Positions 1 to 12,592 of a stretch of DNA of 64,000 bases are shown in pieces. The notes below the pieces were generated by a model. The model searched no databases. It was given only the letters and a program-made list of their open reading frames with translations, and was not told the origin of the DNA. The position numbers were made by a program, and so were the translations under genes. Within the stretch, counting starts at the first letter, position 1, and each line of letters starts with the position of its first letter. Source of the stretch: Acidobacteriota bacterium (lineage in GTDB: Bacteria > Acidobacteriota > Terriglobia > Bryobacterales > Bryobacteraceae); NCBI GenBank assembly GCA_947470805.1, contig CANIVU010000022.1, forward strand, positions 22,808-86,807. Direction: 5' to 3'.

Positions 1-47
1 GCGGGAAGTCGTAATTTAAGAAGAAGATCTGAGGAGCCTGAACAGAA

Positions 48-1301
48 ATGTCGATGCTTGCCGACATCATCCCTGAGATAAAAATGGGGTTGAGCAGCTT
101 GTTAGTACACAAGCTGCGTAGTTTGCTGACCATGTTGGGTATGATCTTCGGCGTCGGCGCCGTGGTGGCGATGTTGTCCATCACCGAAGGCGCGCAGAAG
201 GAAATGATGAGCTACATCGATCTCCTCGGTGTGAACAATATCATCATCGAAGCCAAGGAGGCCGTTGACCGCAACGAACTCCAGGCCCGCCGCGCCATCT
301 CGCCCGGCATGTCCTTCCGCGACTTCCGCTCCATTACGGAAAACGTTCAGGGCATCGAGCACCTCACCCCCCGGAAGCGTTTCAAGCCGCAAAAGGTACT
401 TCCAAAGACCGGCGCCGAACCACCCATCCTCATTGGTGTTCTGCCCAACTACATGGCTATCAACAGCCTCCGGGTCATGGAAGGCCGCTTCTTCAACGAC
501 GAAGATAATGATCGGTCCAACCCCGTCTGCGTCCTCGGCGAAGCCGCCAAGGTAAACCTGCTCGGGTTCGATCCGGCAGTCGGTAAGTTCGTCAAGATCA
601 ACGACACCTGGCTGCAGGTCGTCGGCGTCCTCGCCCCCCAGGCCACCGCCGATTCAGTCGAAGGTCTAGAAGTTGCCAGTGGTAATAACCTCGTCATCGC
701 CCCGCTCAACACCGTCATGCGCCGCTTCGAGGATTCAAACTCCTACCTCAAAGACGAAATCGACGGCATGTACATCCGCGTGAAGAACGGCACGGACTCG
801 ATCGAAACGTCCAACATCATCAACGCCATCCTCACCGCCACCCACAAGGACGCCGGCGATTTCGCCATCACCGTCCCCGCCGGCCTGCTGGAACAGCGCC
901 GCCGCACCGGGTTTATTTTCAACATCGTCATGATCTGTATCGCCGGCATTTCGCTGCTCGTCGGCGGCATCGGCATCATGAACATCATGCTCGCTACCGT
1001 TCTCGAACGTACTCGGGAAATCGGTATCCGCCGCGCCATCGGCGCCAAGCAGAAGGACATCATCCGGCAGTTCCTTACCGAAGCCGTTCTGATCTCCATC
1101 ATGGGCGGACTGCTCGGCATTATCTTTGGCGTCACTTTGGCGCACATCATCGCCTCGGCCGCTGGCTGGTCCACCGTTGTGACCACCGGGTCTATCGCCG
1201 TCGCCTTCGGTGTCTCCTGCGGCATCGGGCTGGTATTCGGTATCTATCCCGCCATGCAAGCCGCCCGCCTCGATCCGATCGAAGCGATCCGTTACGAATA
1301 A
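48..1301 (+). CDS. MacB/FtsX-type ABC transporter permease
   Basis: Inner-membrane permease of the MacB family, which works with an ABC ATPase and a periplasmic adaptor to drive export or lipoprotein/peptide efflux. The 417-residue protein shows the family layout: one N-terminal membrane segment (about residues 25-47) after HKLRSLLTMLG, a long periplasmic core, then three C-terminal membrane segments (about 283-410). The permease signature ERTREIGIRRAIGA sits just after the second segment. A GAGGAG ribosome site lies 12 bases before the ATG. The ATPase and adaptor genes are not in the window; a short open frame ending in TAA at 17-19 may be the tail of the preceding gene. A TolC-like gene follows after 20 bases, so the two are probably one efflux operon. 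Confidence 0.93.
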   Translation: MSMLADIIPEIKMGLSSLLVHKLRSLLTMLGMIFGVGAVVAMLSITEGAQKEMMSYIDLLGVNNIIIEAKEAVDRNELQARRAISPGMSFRDFRSITENVQGIEHLTPRKRFKPQKVLPKTGAEPPILIGVLPNYMAINSLRVMEGRFFNDEDNDRSNPVCVLGEAAKVNLLGFDPAVGKFVKINDTWLQVVGVLAPQATADSVEGLEVASGNNLVIAPLNTVMRRFEDSNSYLKDEIDGMYIRVKNGTDSIETSNIINAILTATHKDAGDFAITVPAGLLEQRRRTGFIFNIVMICIAGISLLVGGIGIMNIMLATVLERTREIGIRRAIGAKQKDIIRQFLTEAVLISIMGGLLGIIFGVTLAHIIASAAGWSTVVTTGSIAVAFGVSCGIGLVFGIYPAMQAARLDPIEAIRYE

Positions 1302-1321
1302 CAACGAGAAGAATCTCCACA

Positions 1322-3064
1322 ATGAAATCGCAACGCCAATTGCTCTCAATGGCACTCTCCCTCTTCGTGTGCCAGTCTTCCTTCGCATGGCAGGCGCCAG
1401 CGCCCTCGCCGGCCCCGGCCAGCGCCCCCGTCGGCGTCATCCCTGCCCAGGAGCGGGCCTTCACCCATACCAATAAGAAGGATCCCGATCTTCTCGATTC
1501 CCCCTTCTTCCCCAAGCAGAGCTGGTTCAAACGCCACTTTGCCGAACCGATGCCCAAGGTCGATCTGCGCGGCGTCACCAAGTTCGATGATTACGTCGTC
1601 GACGGCAAGCTGGAACTATCTCTCCGCAGTTATCTCCAACTCGTCCTCGCCAATAACGTCGACATCGACGTCCAGCGCCTGAACGTCGAAATCACGCGCA
1701 ACGCCATCACACGCGCCTACGCTCCCTTCGATCCGTTCTTCACCGGCAGCTTCACCTCCACCCGCACCAAGACGCAGTCCACCAGCTCTCTCGAAGGCGC
1801 CCAGACGCTGAACCAATTGGTGCAGCCGATGAACTTCGCCTACACCCAGACGCTCGACAACGGCTTGCAGTACACCGCCGGCTTCAACGCCAATAAGACC
1901 TCCACGAACAACTCGTTCAGCTTCTTCAATCCCGCCCTCAACGCGCAGATGTCGGCCAGCTTCGTCATGCCGCTGCTTCGCAACCGGGGCCGGGAAGTGA
2001 ACCGCCTGCCGATTACCATCGCGCGCAGCCGCCTGGAAATCAGCAGCCAGAACTTCCTCAACACCCTCCTCACGCTCATCTCCAACGCCGAAAACGCCTA
2101 CTGGGATCTCCTCGGTGGCCGCGAAACTTTGCGCGTGCAGGAGAAGGCGCTCGAGCTCTCCGCCGAAGCGCTGAAGCGCTCGAAGAAGGAACTCGAACTC
2201 GGAGCCATTAGCCCGCTCGATATCTACCAGCCGGAAGCCAACTACGCTACCGCCGAAATTCAGGTGCTTCAGGCCCGCTACCGCCTCCAGCAGTTTGAAG
2301 ATTCGCTTCGCCGCCAGATGGGTGCCGACTTGGATGCCAAGTATCGCAATATGCCCATCACGCTCACCGAAACGCCGCTGCCTCCCAACAGCACGATGGA
2401 GATCGACCGCGAATCTTCCGTCTCCAAGGCGCTCGGTCTGCGGCCCGACCTGAAAGCTCTCGTCGAAGAGATCAAGACCGACGACCTCTCGCTCAAACAG
2501 GCCTCTAACGCTCTCCGCCCCGATCTCGGCCTCCGTGGCAGCTACACCTCCACCGGCCGCGGTGGTGACTTCTTCAATCGCGTCGGCAACAACGTCACCG
2601 TCGTCCGCGGTGGCTTCCCCGACGCTCTCGATCAGGTCTTCGGCTTCAACTTCCCCATCTATCAGTTCGGCCTCACTCTCCGCCTCCCGATCCGGGACCG
2701 CGGCGCCGCCGCCAACTATGCCGACGCCGTTCTCGCCAAGCGCCAGGACGTGCTCAATCGCCGCAGCGTGGAACAGACCATCCGTCAGCAGGTCCTCAAC
2801 GCCGTCAGCCAAGTCGAGTCCTCCAAGGCCTCCGTCAAACTCGCCGCCGTCGCCCGCGACCTCGCCCAGAAGCAGCTCGACGCCGAACAGAAGAAGTACG
2901 ACCTCGGCACCTCGGTCATCTTCTTCGTGCTCGACGCGCAGACACGCCTCGTCAACGCCGAAGCGCAGCTGGTCAACACCACCATCCAGTACCGCCGCAA
3001 CCAGATCAACCTGCTCCGCGTGACCGGTGATCTCCTGCAAGACCGCGGTATCCAAGTCCAGTAA
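1322..3064 (+). CDS. TolC-like outer membrane efflux protein
   Basis: Outer membrane channel of the TolC/OEP family, the exit duct of a tripartite efflux pump. The 580-residue product starts with a signal peptide (about residues 1-23, ending near FAWQA) followed by a Pro/Ala-rich linker. The rest carries the two alpha-helical/beta-strand halves of OEP proteins, with long Gln/Ala/Glu-rich coiled helices around residues 255-335 and 460-560. It is longer than E. coli TolC (about 490 residues), mostly through the N-terminal 90-residue extension. It lies 20 bases after the MacB-like permease and is most simply its partner. Convergent with kdsA, 10 bases away. Confidence 0.92.
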   Translation: MKSQRQLLSMALSLFVCQSSFAWQAPAPSPAPASAPVGVIPAQERAFTHTNKKDPDLLDSPFFPKQSWFKRHFAEPMPKVDLRGVTKFDDYVVDGKLELSLRSYLQLVLANNVDIDVQRLNVEITRNAITRAYAPFDPFFTGSFTSTRTKTQSTSSLEGAQTLNQLVQPMNFAYTQTLDNGLQYTAGFNANKTSTNNSFSFFNPALNAQMSASFVMPLLRNRGREVNRLPITIARSRLEISSQNFLNTLLTLISNAENAYWDLLGGRETLRVQEKALELSAEALKRSKKELELGAISPLDIYQPEANYATAEIQVLQARYRLQQFEDSLRRQMGADLDAKYRNMPITLTETPLPPNSTMEIDRESSVSKALGLRPDLKALVEEIKTDDLSLKQASNALRPDLGLRGSYTSTGRGGDFFNRVGNNVTVVRGGFPDALDQVFGFNFPIYQFGLTLRLPIRDRGAAANYADAVLAKRQDVLNRRSVEQTIRQQVLNAVSQVESSKASVKLAAVARDLAQKQLDAEQKKYDLGTSVIFFVLDAQTRLVNAEAQLVNTTIQYRRNQINLLRVTGDLLQDRGIQVQ

Positions 3065-3074
3065 CTCGAAGAAC

Positions 3075-6245
<3,171 letters not shown>

Positions 6246-6350
6246 GAGAGGTTCGTTACATCACTCAGGAACGGGGCAAAATGGGCTATGAAAATTCATA
6301 GGCGTGATATCATTTGGTTAGATTTCAGCCGAGAGAGGTCCACTCTGGCC

Positions 6351-7400
6351 ATGAGAAAAAAAATCCTCTTCGTCGGCATCGGTGTCTTGTTGCTATCCAC
6401 CGCACTGGCCGCCGACGAAAAAACGCCCCAACAGCGCCCCGCGGACGCCAAGGCTGGCTCGTCTTCACAAGGCCCCGCCACCAAGAGCAACACCACCGCC
6501 GCGCCGCGCCGTAAAACCGGCCCGGCCGATGAGCCCGACCCTCTCGCCTCCCGGCCCGCCAGCATTCGCGTCGACACCAATCTCGTTCTCATCAACGTTA
6601 CCGTCACCGATCCGCTCAACCGCTTTGTCACCGGCCTCGAAGCCGAACACTTCAAACTCTTCGAGGACAAAGCTGAACAGAAGATCGCCACCTTCGCCAG
6701 TGAAGACGCACCCCTCTCCGTCGGCCTCGTCTTCGACGCCTCCGGCTCCATGGGCGCCAAGCTGCAAAAGGCGCGCCTCGCCGCTGCCCAGTTCTTCAAA
6801 ACCGCCAACCCCGACGACGAATTCTTCCTCGTCCAGTTCAATGACAAGCCGGAGATGGTCCAGCCCTTTACGACCAACACGGAAGAGATCCAGAACCGCC
6901 TGACCTTCACCCAGGCCAAGGGCCGCACCGCCCTCCTCGATGGCATCTACATGGCGCTGAATCACATGAAGAAGGCGCGCAACACGCGCAAGGCCATCCT
7001 CGTTCTCTCCGATGGCGGCGATAACTCCAGCCGCTACACCGAATCGGAAATCAAGAATCTGGTTCGCGAAGCCGACGTGCAGATCTACGCCATCGGCATC
7101 TTCGAACCCGTCTCGGCCCGCTCCCGCTCGGCCGAAGAACTCGCCGGCCCCGGACTGTTGAACGAAATTGCCGAACAGACCGGCGGCCGCCATTTCCCCG
7201 TGGAAAATCTGAACGATCTGCCCGACGTTGCCGCGAAAATCGGTATCGAGCTGCGCAACCAATACGTCATAGGGTATGTGCCCAATAACGGCAATCGCGA
7301 CGGCAAATACCGCCGCGTGCAGGTGAAGATCAATCAGCCCCGCGGTCTTCCCCCCCTGCGCCCCTTCTGGCGCCAAGGATACTATGCCCCAGCTCAGTAG
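6351..7400 (+). CDS. VWFA-related acidobacterial protein, exported
   Basis: Belongs to the acidobacterial VWFA-related family, exported proteins with a von Willebrand factor A-like metal-binding domain; their function is not established. I place the start at 6351 because it gives a clean signal peptide (MRKKILFVGIGVLLLSTALA) whereas the longer frame from 6288 adds charged residues first. After a Pro/Lys/Ala-rich linker come the family's N-terminal strands (IRVDTNLVLINVTVTD) and the VWFA domain with a complete MIDAS: DASGS, the Thr in KGRTALLDG, and Asp in LSDGGDNSS. The C-terminal part has the usual IGIELRNQYVIGYVP. The next gene, a paralogue, overlaps its last 17 bases. Confidence 0.9.
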   Translation: MRKKILFVGIGVLLLSTALAADEKTPQQRPADAKAGSSSQGPATKSNTTAAPRRKTGPADEPDPLASRPASIRVDTNLVLINVTVTDPLNRFVTGLEAEHFKLFEDKAEQKIATFASEDAPLSVGLVFDASGSMGAKLQKARLAAAQFFKTANPDDEFFLVQFNDKPEMVQPFTTNTEEIQNRLTFTQAKGRTALLDGIYMALNHMKKARNTRKAILVLSDGGDNSSRYTESEIKNLVREADVQIYAIGIFEPVSARSRSAEELAGPGLLNEIAEQTGGRHFPVENLNDLPDVAAKIGIELRNQYVIGYVPNNGNRDGKYRRVQVKINQPRGLPPLRPFWRQGYYAPAQ

Positions 7401-8295
7401 ACGCGTCTTCGGACTTGCCATCGCCGGCTCCGCACTCGCGCCCGCTCAGGAGGACACGGGATTAACCTTCCGGTCCGACACCCGCGAAGTCCTCCTCCAC
7501 GCCACCGTCGTCGACCGCAAAGGTGCGTTCGTAACAGACCTCCCTCGCGATGCCTTCAAAGTCTTCGAAGACGGCGTCGAACAGAAGTTGAAGGTCTTCC
7601 GCCGTGAAGATGTCCCCGTCTCCATGGGTCTCGTCGTCGATAACTCCGGCTCCATGCGCCGCAAGCGCAAAAAGGTCGAGGACTCCGCCATGGCGCTCGT
7701 CAAAGCCTCCAACCGCCAGGACGAAATCTTCATCGTCAACTTCAACGATGTCGCCTACCGCGATGCCGACCTCACCAGCGACGTCAAGAAACTCGAAGAA
7801 GGCCTCTCCCGTATCGACTCTAAAGGCGGCACCGCCATGCGCGACGCCCTCACCCTGTCGATGGACTACATCAAGGAGAAGGGCAAGAAGGCGAAGAAAG
7901 TTCTCCTCATCGTTACCGATGGCGACGACACCGCCTCCAGCGATACCAACACCCTGGAGAAGCTCCTCTCGAAAGCCCAACGCAGCGAAGTCCTCATCTT
8001 CGCCATCGGCATCTTGAACGAAGAGGACCGGCGCCTCGCCAAGCGCGCCCAGCGCGCCCTCGAACTGCTGACCAAGCAGTCCGGCGGAATCGCCCACTTC
8101 CCCAAGGACGTCGAAAGCGTGGAAGACGTGGCTCTCCAGATTGCGAAGGAAATTCGCAGCCAGTACATCATCGCCTACTCGCCCACCAAACCCGACGACG
8201 GCGCCTACCGGCAGATTAAAGTAACCGTTAAAGGCAACGGCCTCACCGTCCGCACCCGCACCGGCTACTACGCCAAGGGCGACGAAAAGAAGTGA
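7384..8295 (+). CDS. VWFA-related acidobacterial protein, tandem paralogue
   Basis: Second VWFA-family protein (303 residues) overlapping the end of the first by 17 bases. The N-terminus carries a twin-arginine-like export signal (LSRRVFGLAIAGSALAPAQ). The VWFA domain again has a full MIDAS: DNSGS, the Thr of GGTAMRD and Asp in IVTDGDDTAS, and it ends in IAKEIRSQYIIAYSP like its neighbour. The pair may come from a duplication; the different export signals (Sec-like against Tat-like) are notable. Its stop overlaps a GTG start for the small gene at 8292 (GTGA), which suggests translational coupling. Confidence 0.9.
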   Translation: MPQLSRRVFGLAIAGSALAPAQEDTGLTFRSDTREVLLHATVVDRKGAFVTDLPRDAFKVFEDGVEQKLKVFRREDVPVSMGLVVDNSGSMRRKRKKVEDSAMALVKASNRQDEIFIVNFNDVAYRDADLTSDVKKLEEGLSRIDSKGGTAMRDALTLSMDYIKEKGKKAKKVLLIVTDGDDTASSDTNTLEKLLSKAQRSEVLIFAIGILNEEDRRLAKRAQRALELLTKQSGGIAHFPKDVESVEDVALQIAKEIRSQYIIAYSPTKPDDGAYRQIKVTVKGNGLTVRTRTGYYAKGDEKK

Positions 8296-8498
8296 TCGGC
8301 TTCCTCTGGCAAGCCAGCCGCGGCTACCGCCTCACCCCGTGGCGCAGCCCTTACATCCTCTGGCGCATCGAAACCTACTGGGGCCTCCACGCCGACCAGA
8401 TTGGCTTCAAACAGTTCTGGTCGTTCGTCTGGGCCCAGCGCCGCGATCTGTTCCGCTTCCTCGAGTGGACAGATCGCATGCGCGCCCAGGGCCAATAA
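8292..8498 (+). CDS. small conserved acidobacterial protein (68 aa), unknown function
   Basis: Begins with GTG in a GTGA overlap with the VWFA stop codon, so it is probably translated by coupling. The 68-residue product is rich in Trp, Arg, Tyr and Phe (TPWRSPYILWRIETYWG, then FWSFVWAQRRDLFRFLEW). It has no signal peptide and no clear membrane span; the pattern looks like a basic amphipathic helical protein. From memory, similar WRSPYLRWRIETY proteins are common in acidobacterial genomes with no assigned role. It ends one base before the stop of the SIS-domain gene on the other strand. Confidence 0.75.
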   Translation: MIGFLWQASRGYRLTPWRSPYILWRIETYWGLHADQIGFKQFWSFVWAQRRDLFRFLEWTDRMRAQGQ

Positions 8499-9563
8499 CT
8501 ACAGCGTCCGCGTCACCTTCGACAACGCCCGCGGCTGATCCGGATTCAAACCCTTCTCCTCCGCCAAACAAGCCGCCAGAATCTGCGCCGGCACAATATA
8601 CGGCAACGGCGTATACAACTCCTCCGGCACCGCGTTCTTCCGGTGCAGCGACCCCGGCAACACGATCGACCGTGTCCCCTTCAGCGCCACAGCCTCTTTA
8701 TTGCTCTGATCGGTGATAACCAGCGTCTCCGCGCCCAGTCCGTGCACCCGGTCGATCATCTCGTGAATCGACGGCCACGTCACCCCAGCCGGAGCAAACA
8801 AGAACACCGGGAACGACCGCTCCACCATCGCAATCGGACCGTGCAGGAAGTCGGCCGACGAAAACCGCTCCGCCACCACGTAGCATGTCTCCATCAGCTT
8901 CAACGCGCACTCAAACGCATTGGCGTAGTTCAACCCGCGCCCCACCACCACCGCGTTTTCCATGAACCGGTACCGCCCGGCCTTCTCGCGAATTTCGCTT
9001 TCCAACGTCAACGCGCCCGCCACCGCCTCCGGCATCGCCCGCAGTTCGTCCAGCGAAACCGGCGCGCCCAGCGCATAGGCCAGCATGTACATTGCCAGCA
9101 ACTGCCCCGTATAGGTCTTCGTCGCCGCCACGCTCTTCTCGCGCCCGGCACGGACTAAAATCACATGCTCGGCAATCTTGGCCAGCGTGCTCGAAGCCTC
9201 GTTCGTCACGCCCACCGTGAACGCCCCGCACTCCCGCGCCCGCTCCAAAACCAGATTGGTGTCGGTGGATTCGCCCGATTGCGAAATCGCCACCACCAGC
9301 GCGTCCTTGTAGTCGACCCGCGCCCCATACAGCGTGAAGATCGACGGCGCCGCCAGCGACACCGGAATCCCCGTCGCAATCTCCAGCAGGTACCGGCCGA
9401 ACTGCGCGGCGTTGTCCGACGTGCCCCGCGCCGCCAAAATGATAAATTTCGGCCGATTCTTGGCAAACAGGGCCCGAAGTTTCTCTACGCCCTTCAGTTC
9501 AGAGCGAAACGTACGTTCGAGAGCCGAGGGTTGCTGACGGATCTCTTCCAACATTTTCGACAT
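8499..9563 (-). CDS. SIS-domain sugar isomerase/deaminase (GlmS/AgaS-like)
   Basis: Cytoplasmic protein with two SIS (sugar isomerase) domains and no N-terminal glutaminase, so it resembles the isomerase half of GlmS or the AgaS/NagB-II amino-sugar deaminases. Motifs seen are ILAARGTSDNAAQFGRY and ISQSGESTDTNLVL (phosphosugar binding) in the first domain and RFSSADFLHGPIAMVE in the second. At 354 residues it is complete for this group. A likely job is amino-sugar phosphate isomerisation or deamination feeding glycolysis, but the substrate cannot be told. It follows the MFS transporter by 7 bases, suggesting uptake plus catabolism of one sugar. Confidence 0.88.
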   Translation of the reverse strand: MSKMLEEIRQQPSALERTFRSELKGVEKLRALFAKNRPKFIILAARGTSDNAAQFGRYLLEIATGIPVSLAAPSIFTLYGARVDYKDALVVAISQSGESTDTNLVLERARECGAFTVGVTNEASSTLAKIAEHVILVRAGREKSVAATKTYTGQLLAMYMLAYALGAPVSLDELRAMPEAVAGALTLESEIREKAGRYRFMENAVVVGRGLNYANAFECALKLMETCYVVAERFSSADFLHGPIAMVERSFPVFLFAPAGVTWPSIHEMIDRVHGLGAETLVITDQSNKEAVALKGTRSIVLPGSLHRKNAVPEELYTPLPYIVPAQILAACLAEEKGLNPDQPRALSKVTRTL

Positions 9564-9570
9564 ACGATGT

Positions 9571-10776
9571 TCAGGATAGCAGGCCCCTTCGCGTAGGCAT
9601 AGGCACCACCCACGACGCCACCCCCAGCCCCGCCACCACCACCGCTAACCCCCAGAACAACAAATCGTACGACCCCGTCCGCGCCAGCGTCTCGGCCAGC
9701 AACAACGGTCCCACCGCGCTCGCCACCACCGTCGTCGCCTGCGCGCATCCCTGGATCCGCCCCAAATGCGTCCGCCCAAACACCTGCCCCCAAACACTAA
9801 AGAAAACGACAGTCACAATCCCCCCAGCCGCCCCCATCGTCGCCGCATACAAGTCCACCTGCACCGCCGTCCGCACCAGCGGCAACCCCACTAACGACAA
9901 CCCCAGCATCAACATCCCCACCCCGATCAGCCGCTGCATCGGCCACTTCTGCCCCGCCCAACCGGCCAGAAAATTACAGACCAAACCCACCATCGTGCTC
10001 ACCACCAGCGTCCGGTGATACGTCTCCGCCGGGAACCCCCGCAACTCCAAGATGGACTGGTTGAACAAAGCAATTCCCGAATAAACCAGCCCAAACGCGG
10101 CGCTAGCCAACGCAAACAACCAAAAAGCCCAGGTCCGCAACGCCTCTTCCAACGTCAAATCCCCCGGCTGCAACGCCAGCGCCTCCACATCCCCATCGGC
10201 CAACGAAGGCGCATCCCGCACCAACAAAAACGCCAACACCGCCAGCACCAAAACCCCAACGCCCACCCCCGTCCAAGCCGCCCGCCAGCCCGACGCCAAC
10301 ACCACCGCCCCCACCGCCGGAAACGCCGCAATAAACCCTATCGCCACCAGCAACGCAAAGATCCCCATCGCCAAATTCAACCGCCGCGCAAACCACTTCC
10401 CCACCAGCGCCAAACTCACCACCGACAGCGCACTCTGCCCCAACGCCCTAGTCAACGTCAACAACACAAACAACACCCCAATCGATCGCGCAAACGTCAT
10501 CCCCAACACCGCCACCCCCAGCCCCAGCGCCACCCCGCTCATCACCACCCGCGGCCCCCACCGGTCCGTAAACCGCCCCACCGGCAAACACAGCACCGCC
10601 CCGAACAGAGTCGCCCACAAATTCACCTGCGCAAACACCACCCGGCTCATTCCCCAATCGGCCAGCAGCGGCTCGGTCACCAACCCCAACCCCTGCGTCC
10701 GCCCCGGCAGCGTCGCCACCATCGCCAGCGCCGCCAGCACCAGGTTCACCCACCCATAATGAAATCGCTTTTCCAT
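9571..10776 (-). CDS. MFS transporter
   Basis: Twelve-span major facilitator protein of 401 residues, almost entirely hydrophobic segments separated by short loops. The FTDRWGPR motif between spans 2 and 3 is the standard MFS loop signature (GRxxDRxGxR-like). The middle loop (about residues 185-210) is acidic. Substrate is unknown. Its position 7 bases upstream of the SIS-domain gene on the same strand suggests a sugar or amino-sugar carrier. Confidence 0.9.
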   Translation of the reverse strand: MEKRFHYGWVNLVLAALAMVATLPGRTQGLGLVTEPLLADWGMSRVVFAQVNLWATLFGAVLCLPVGRFTDRWGPRVVMSGVALGLGVAVLGMTFARSIGVLFVLLTLTRALGQSALSVVSLALVGKWFARRLNLAMGIFALLVAIGFIAAFPAVGAVVLASGWRAAWTGVGVGVLVLAVLAFLLVRDAPSLADGDVEALALQPGDLTLEEALRTWAFWLFALASAAFGLVYSGIALFNQSILELRGFPAETYHRTLVVSTMVGLVCNFLAGWAGQKWPMQRLIGVGMLMLGLSLVGLPLVRTAVQVDLYAATMGAAGGIVTVVFFSVWGQVFGRTHLGRIQGCAQATTVVASAVGPLLLAETLARTGSYDLLFWGLAVVVAGLGVASWVVPMPTRRGLLS

Positions 10777-10830
10777 CGATAGGCCTGTATTGTAACCGGG
10801 GCGAATGCTCCCCAGCGAAGGCCCAAGGTC

Positions 10831-11043
10831 TTAGGCAAACACCAGACGGCGGCCAACAGGCTCCGGAATCGGATCGCCAAATTCGCTAGCGGTTTCGATC
10901 CACAATGCAATTGCATCTTGGGCGTTGCGCAAAGCCTCCTCTTGGGACTCACCATGGGCCGCGCATCCGGCGAATTGAGGAACCTCTGCCACGTAAGCGT
11001 CGTCTTCCTTGCTCCAGTAAATAATCACTTCGTATTTGGTCAT
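10831..11043 (-). CDS. HicB-family antitoxin-like protein without HicA
   Basis: A 70-residue protein with the partial RNase H-like HicB fold: YEVIIYWSKEDDAYVAEVPQFAGCAAHG, then ESQEEALRNAQDAIALWIE. HicB normally neutralises the HicA mRNA interferase encoded next to it. I read the bases on both sides (10777-10830 and 11044-11191) for the HicA pattern and found none, and there is no C-terminal DNA-binding domain. It is therefore an orphan, either a remnant or a member of the stand-alone HicB-like group. Confidence 0.82.
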   Translation of the reverse strand: MTKYEVIIYWSKEDDAYVAEVPQFAGCAAHGESQEEALRNAQDAIALWIETASEFGDPIPEPVGRRLVFA

Positions 11044-11191
11044 TTGCCACCAGAATGACTGCCCGGACTATGCGGCTTCACGCGCTTCTCAAAACCCGGC
11101 GAAGGACCTGTTCTACCGCCACGAAAACATCTTACCAATTGCGGGTTGACATCCCGCGCCAACCGCCCAAATCATGACAAACTAAAAGGCA

Positions 11192-12532
11192 ATGCAAGTC
11201 GTGAATATCGGCAACCGTACCGACGTCCCCCCGCCGGAGGAAACCCGGGAAGGGAACTACTTTGTCTCCAACTACCCGCCCTTCTCCTTCTGGCGCCCCG
11301 AAAAGCTCAACGAAGCCGAAGCCGCCCTCGAACGTCCCCCCGTCGCCGGCACCCCCCTCGGCATCTACGTCCACATCCCCTTCTGTCGCAAACGTTGCCA
11401 CTTCTGCTACTTCAAGGTCTATACCGATAAGGACTCCGGCGAAATCGAAGCCTACCTCGACGCCGTCCGCAAAGAACTCGCCCTCTACGCCGCCAAACCC
11501 ATCATCGGCGGCCGCAAACCCCGCTTCATCTACTTCGGCGGCGGCACACCGTCCTATCTCTCCACCAAACAGCTCGGCGGCCTCGTCGACGAAATGAAGC
11601 GCGTCCTCCCCTGGGACGAAGTGGAAGAGGTGACGTTCGAATGTGAACCCGGCACCCTCACCGAAGGCAAACTCGAAGTCCTCCGCAAAATCGGCGTCAC
11701 CCGCTTGAGCCTCGGCATCGAAAATTTCGACGACGAAATCCTCAAAGCCAACGGCCGCGCCCACGTCTCCAAGGAAATCGACCGCGCCTACAACTTCGCC
11801 CGTTCCGTCGGCTTCCCCCAAATCAACATCGATCTAATCGCCGGCATGGTCGGCGAAACCGAAGAGAACTGGCGCGAAACCGTCCGCCGCGGCATCGAAC
11901 TCGCCCCGGACTCCGTGACCATCTACCAGATGGAAGTGCCCTTCAATACGACCCTCTCCAAGGAAATGCGCATCCGCGGCGAAGCCGTTGCCCCCGTCGC
12001 CTCCTGGGACATCAAACGCGCCTGGACCAGCTACGCCTGGGATGAATTCACCAAAGCCGGCTACACCGTCACCAGCGCCTACACCGCCGTCAAAGACCCC
12101 AGCAAGGAATCCTTCGTCTACCGAAATCTGCTCTGGGCTGGGGCCGACATGATCGGCGCCGGCGTCGCCAGCTTCTCCCACGTCGGCGGTACGCACTACC
12201 AGAACGAGCATCAGTACGAAACCTACATCGATCGCCTCACCCGCAACGAACTCCCGCTCCTCCGTGCCCTCACCCCCACCGCCACCGAGCGCTTCGTCCG
12301 CGAGTTCATCCTGAAACTCAAACTCGGCCAGCTCCGCCGCGACTACTTCACCAACAAATACGCGGTCGACCCCGCCGTCCACTTCGCCGCCGAACTGGCC
12401 AGCCTCCAATCCCAGGGCTTCCTCGAAGTCCACCCCGAAATCATCCAGCTCTCCCGCGCCGGCCTCCTCCAGGTCGATCGCCTGCTCCACCAGTTTTTCC
12501 TGCCCGAACACCGTAACGCTCGCTACGCCTGA
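11192..12532 (+). CDS. HemW/HemN-like radical SAM protein
   Basis: Radical SAM enzyme of the coproporphyrinogen oxidase-like (HemN/HemW) family, 446 residues. The 4Fe-4S motif is C65-x3-C69-x2-C72 within HIPFCRKRCHFCYF, close to the HemW form rather than true HemN. It is followed by FGGGTPS (residues 114-120) for SAM binding, FECEPGT and a SLGIENF strand. The C-terminal HemN_C-like region has RFVREFILKLKLGQL. Unlike most HemW genes, it sits at the head of a run with a halogenase-like flavoprotein, a thioesterase and an adenylate ligase, so a role in a dedicated small-molecule or lipid pathway is more likely than haem trafficking; that is inference. Confidence 0.88.
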   Translation: MQVVNIGNRTDVPPPEETREGNYFVSNYPPFSFWRPEKLNEAEAALERPPVAGTPLGIYVHIPFCRKRCHFCYFKVYTDKDSGEIEAYLDAVRKELALYAAKPIIGGRKPRFIYFGGGTPSYLSTKQLGGLVDEMKRVLPWDEVEEVTFECEPGTLTEGKLEVLRKIGVTRLSLGIENFDDEILKANGRAHVSKEIDRAYNFARSVGFPQINIDLIAGMVGETEENWRETVRRGIELAPDSVTIYQMEVPFNTTLSKEMRIRGEAVAPVASWDIKRAWTSYAWDEFTKAGYTVTSAYTAVKDPSKESFVYRNLLWAGADMIGAGVASFSHVGGTHYQNEHQYETYIDRLTRNELPLLRALTPTATERFVREFILKLKLGQLRRDYFTNKYAVDPAVHFAAELASLQSQGFLEVHPEIIQLSRAGLLQVDRLLHQFFLPEHRNARYA

Positions 12533-12592
12533 AGCGCCAAAAAATAAAACCAATCGCGCGCATAGGAATCGGTCAGAAAGAGGGAATTTCGA

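Noticed and set aside
1616..3055. 479-residue minus-strand open frame opposite tolC
   Set aside because: Antisense frame with low-complexity Glu/Val/Gly composition; the plus strand has a signal peptide and TolC motifs.
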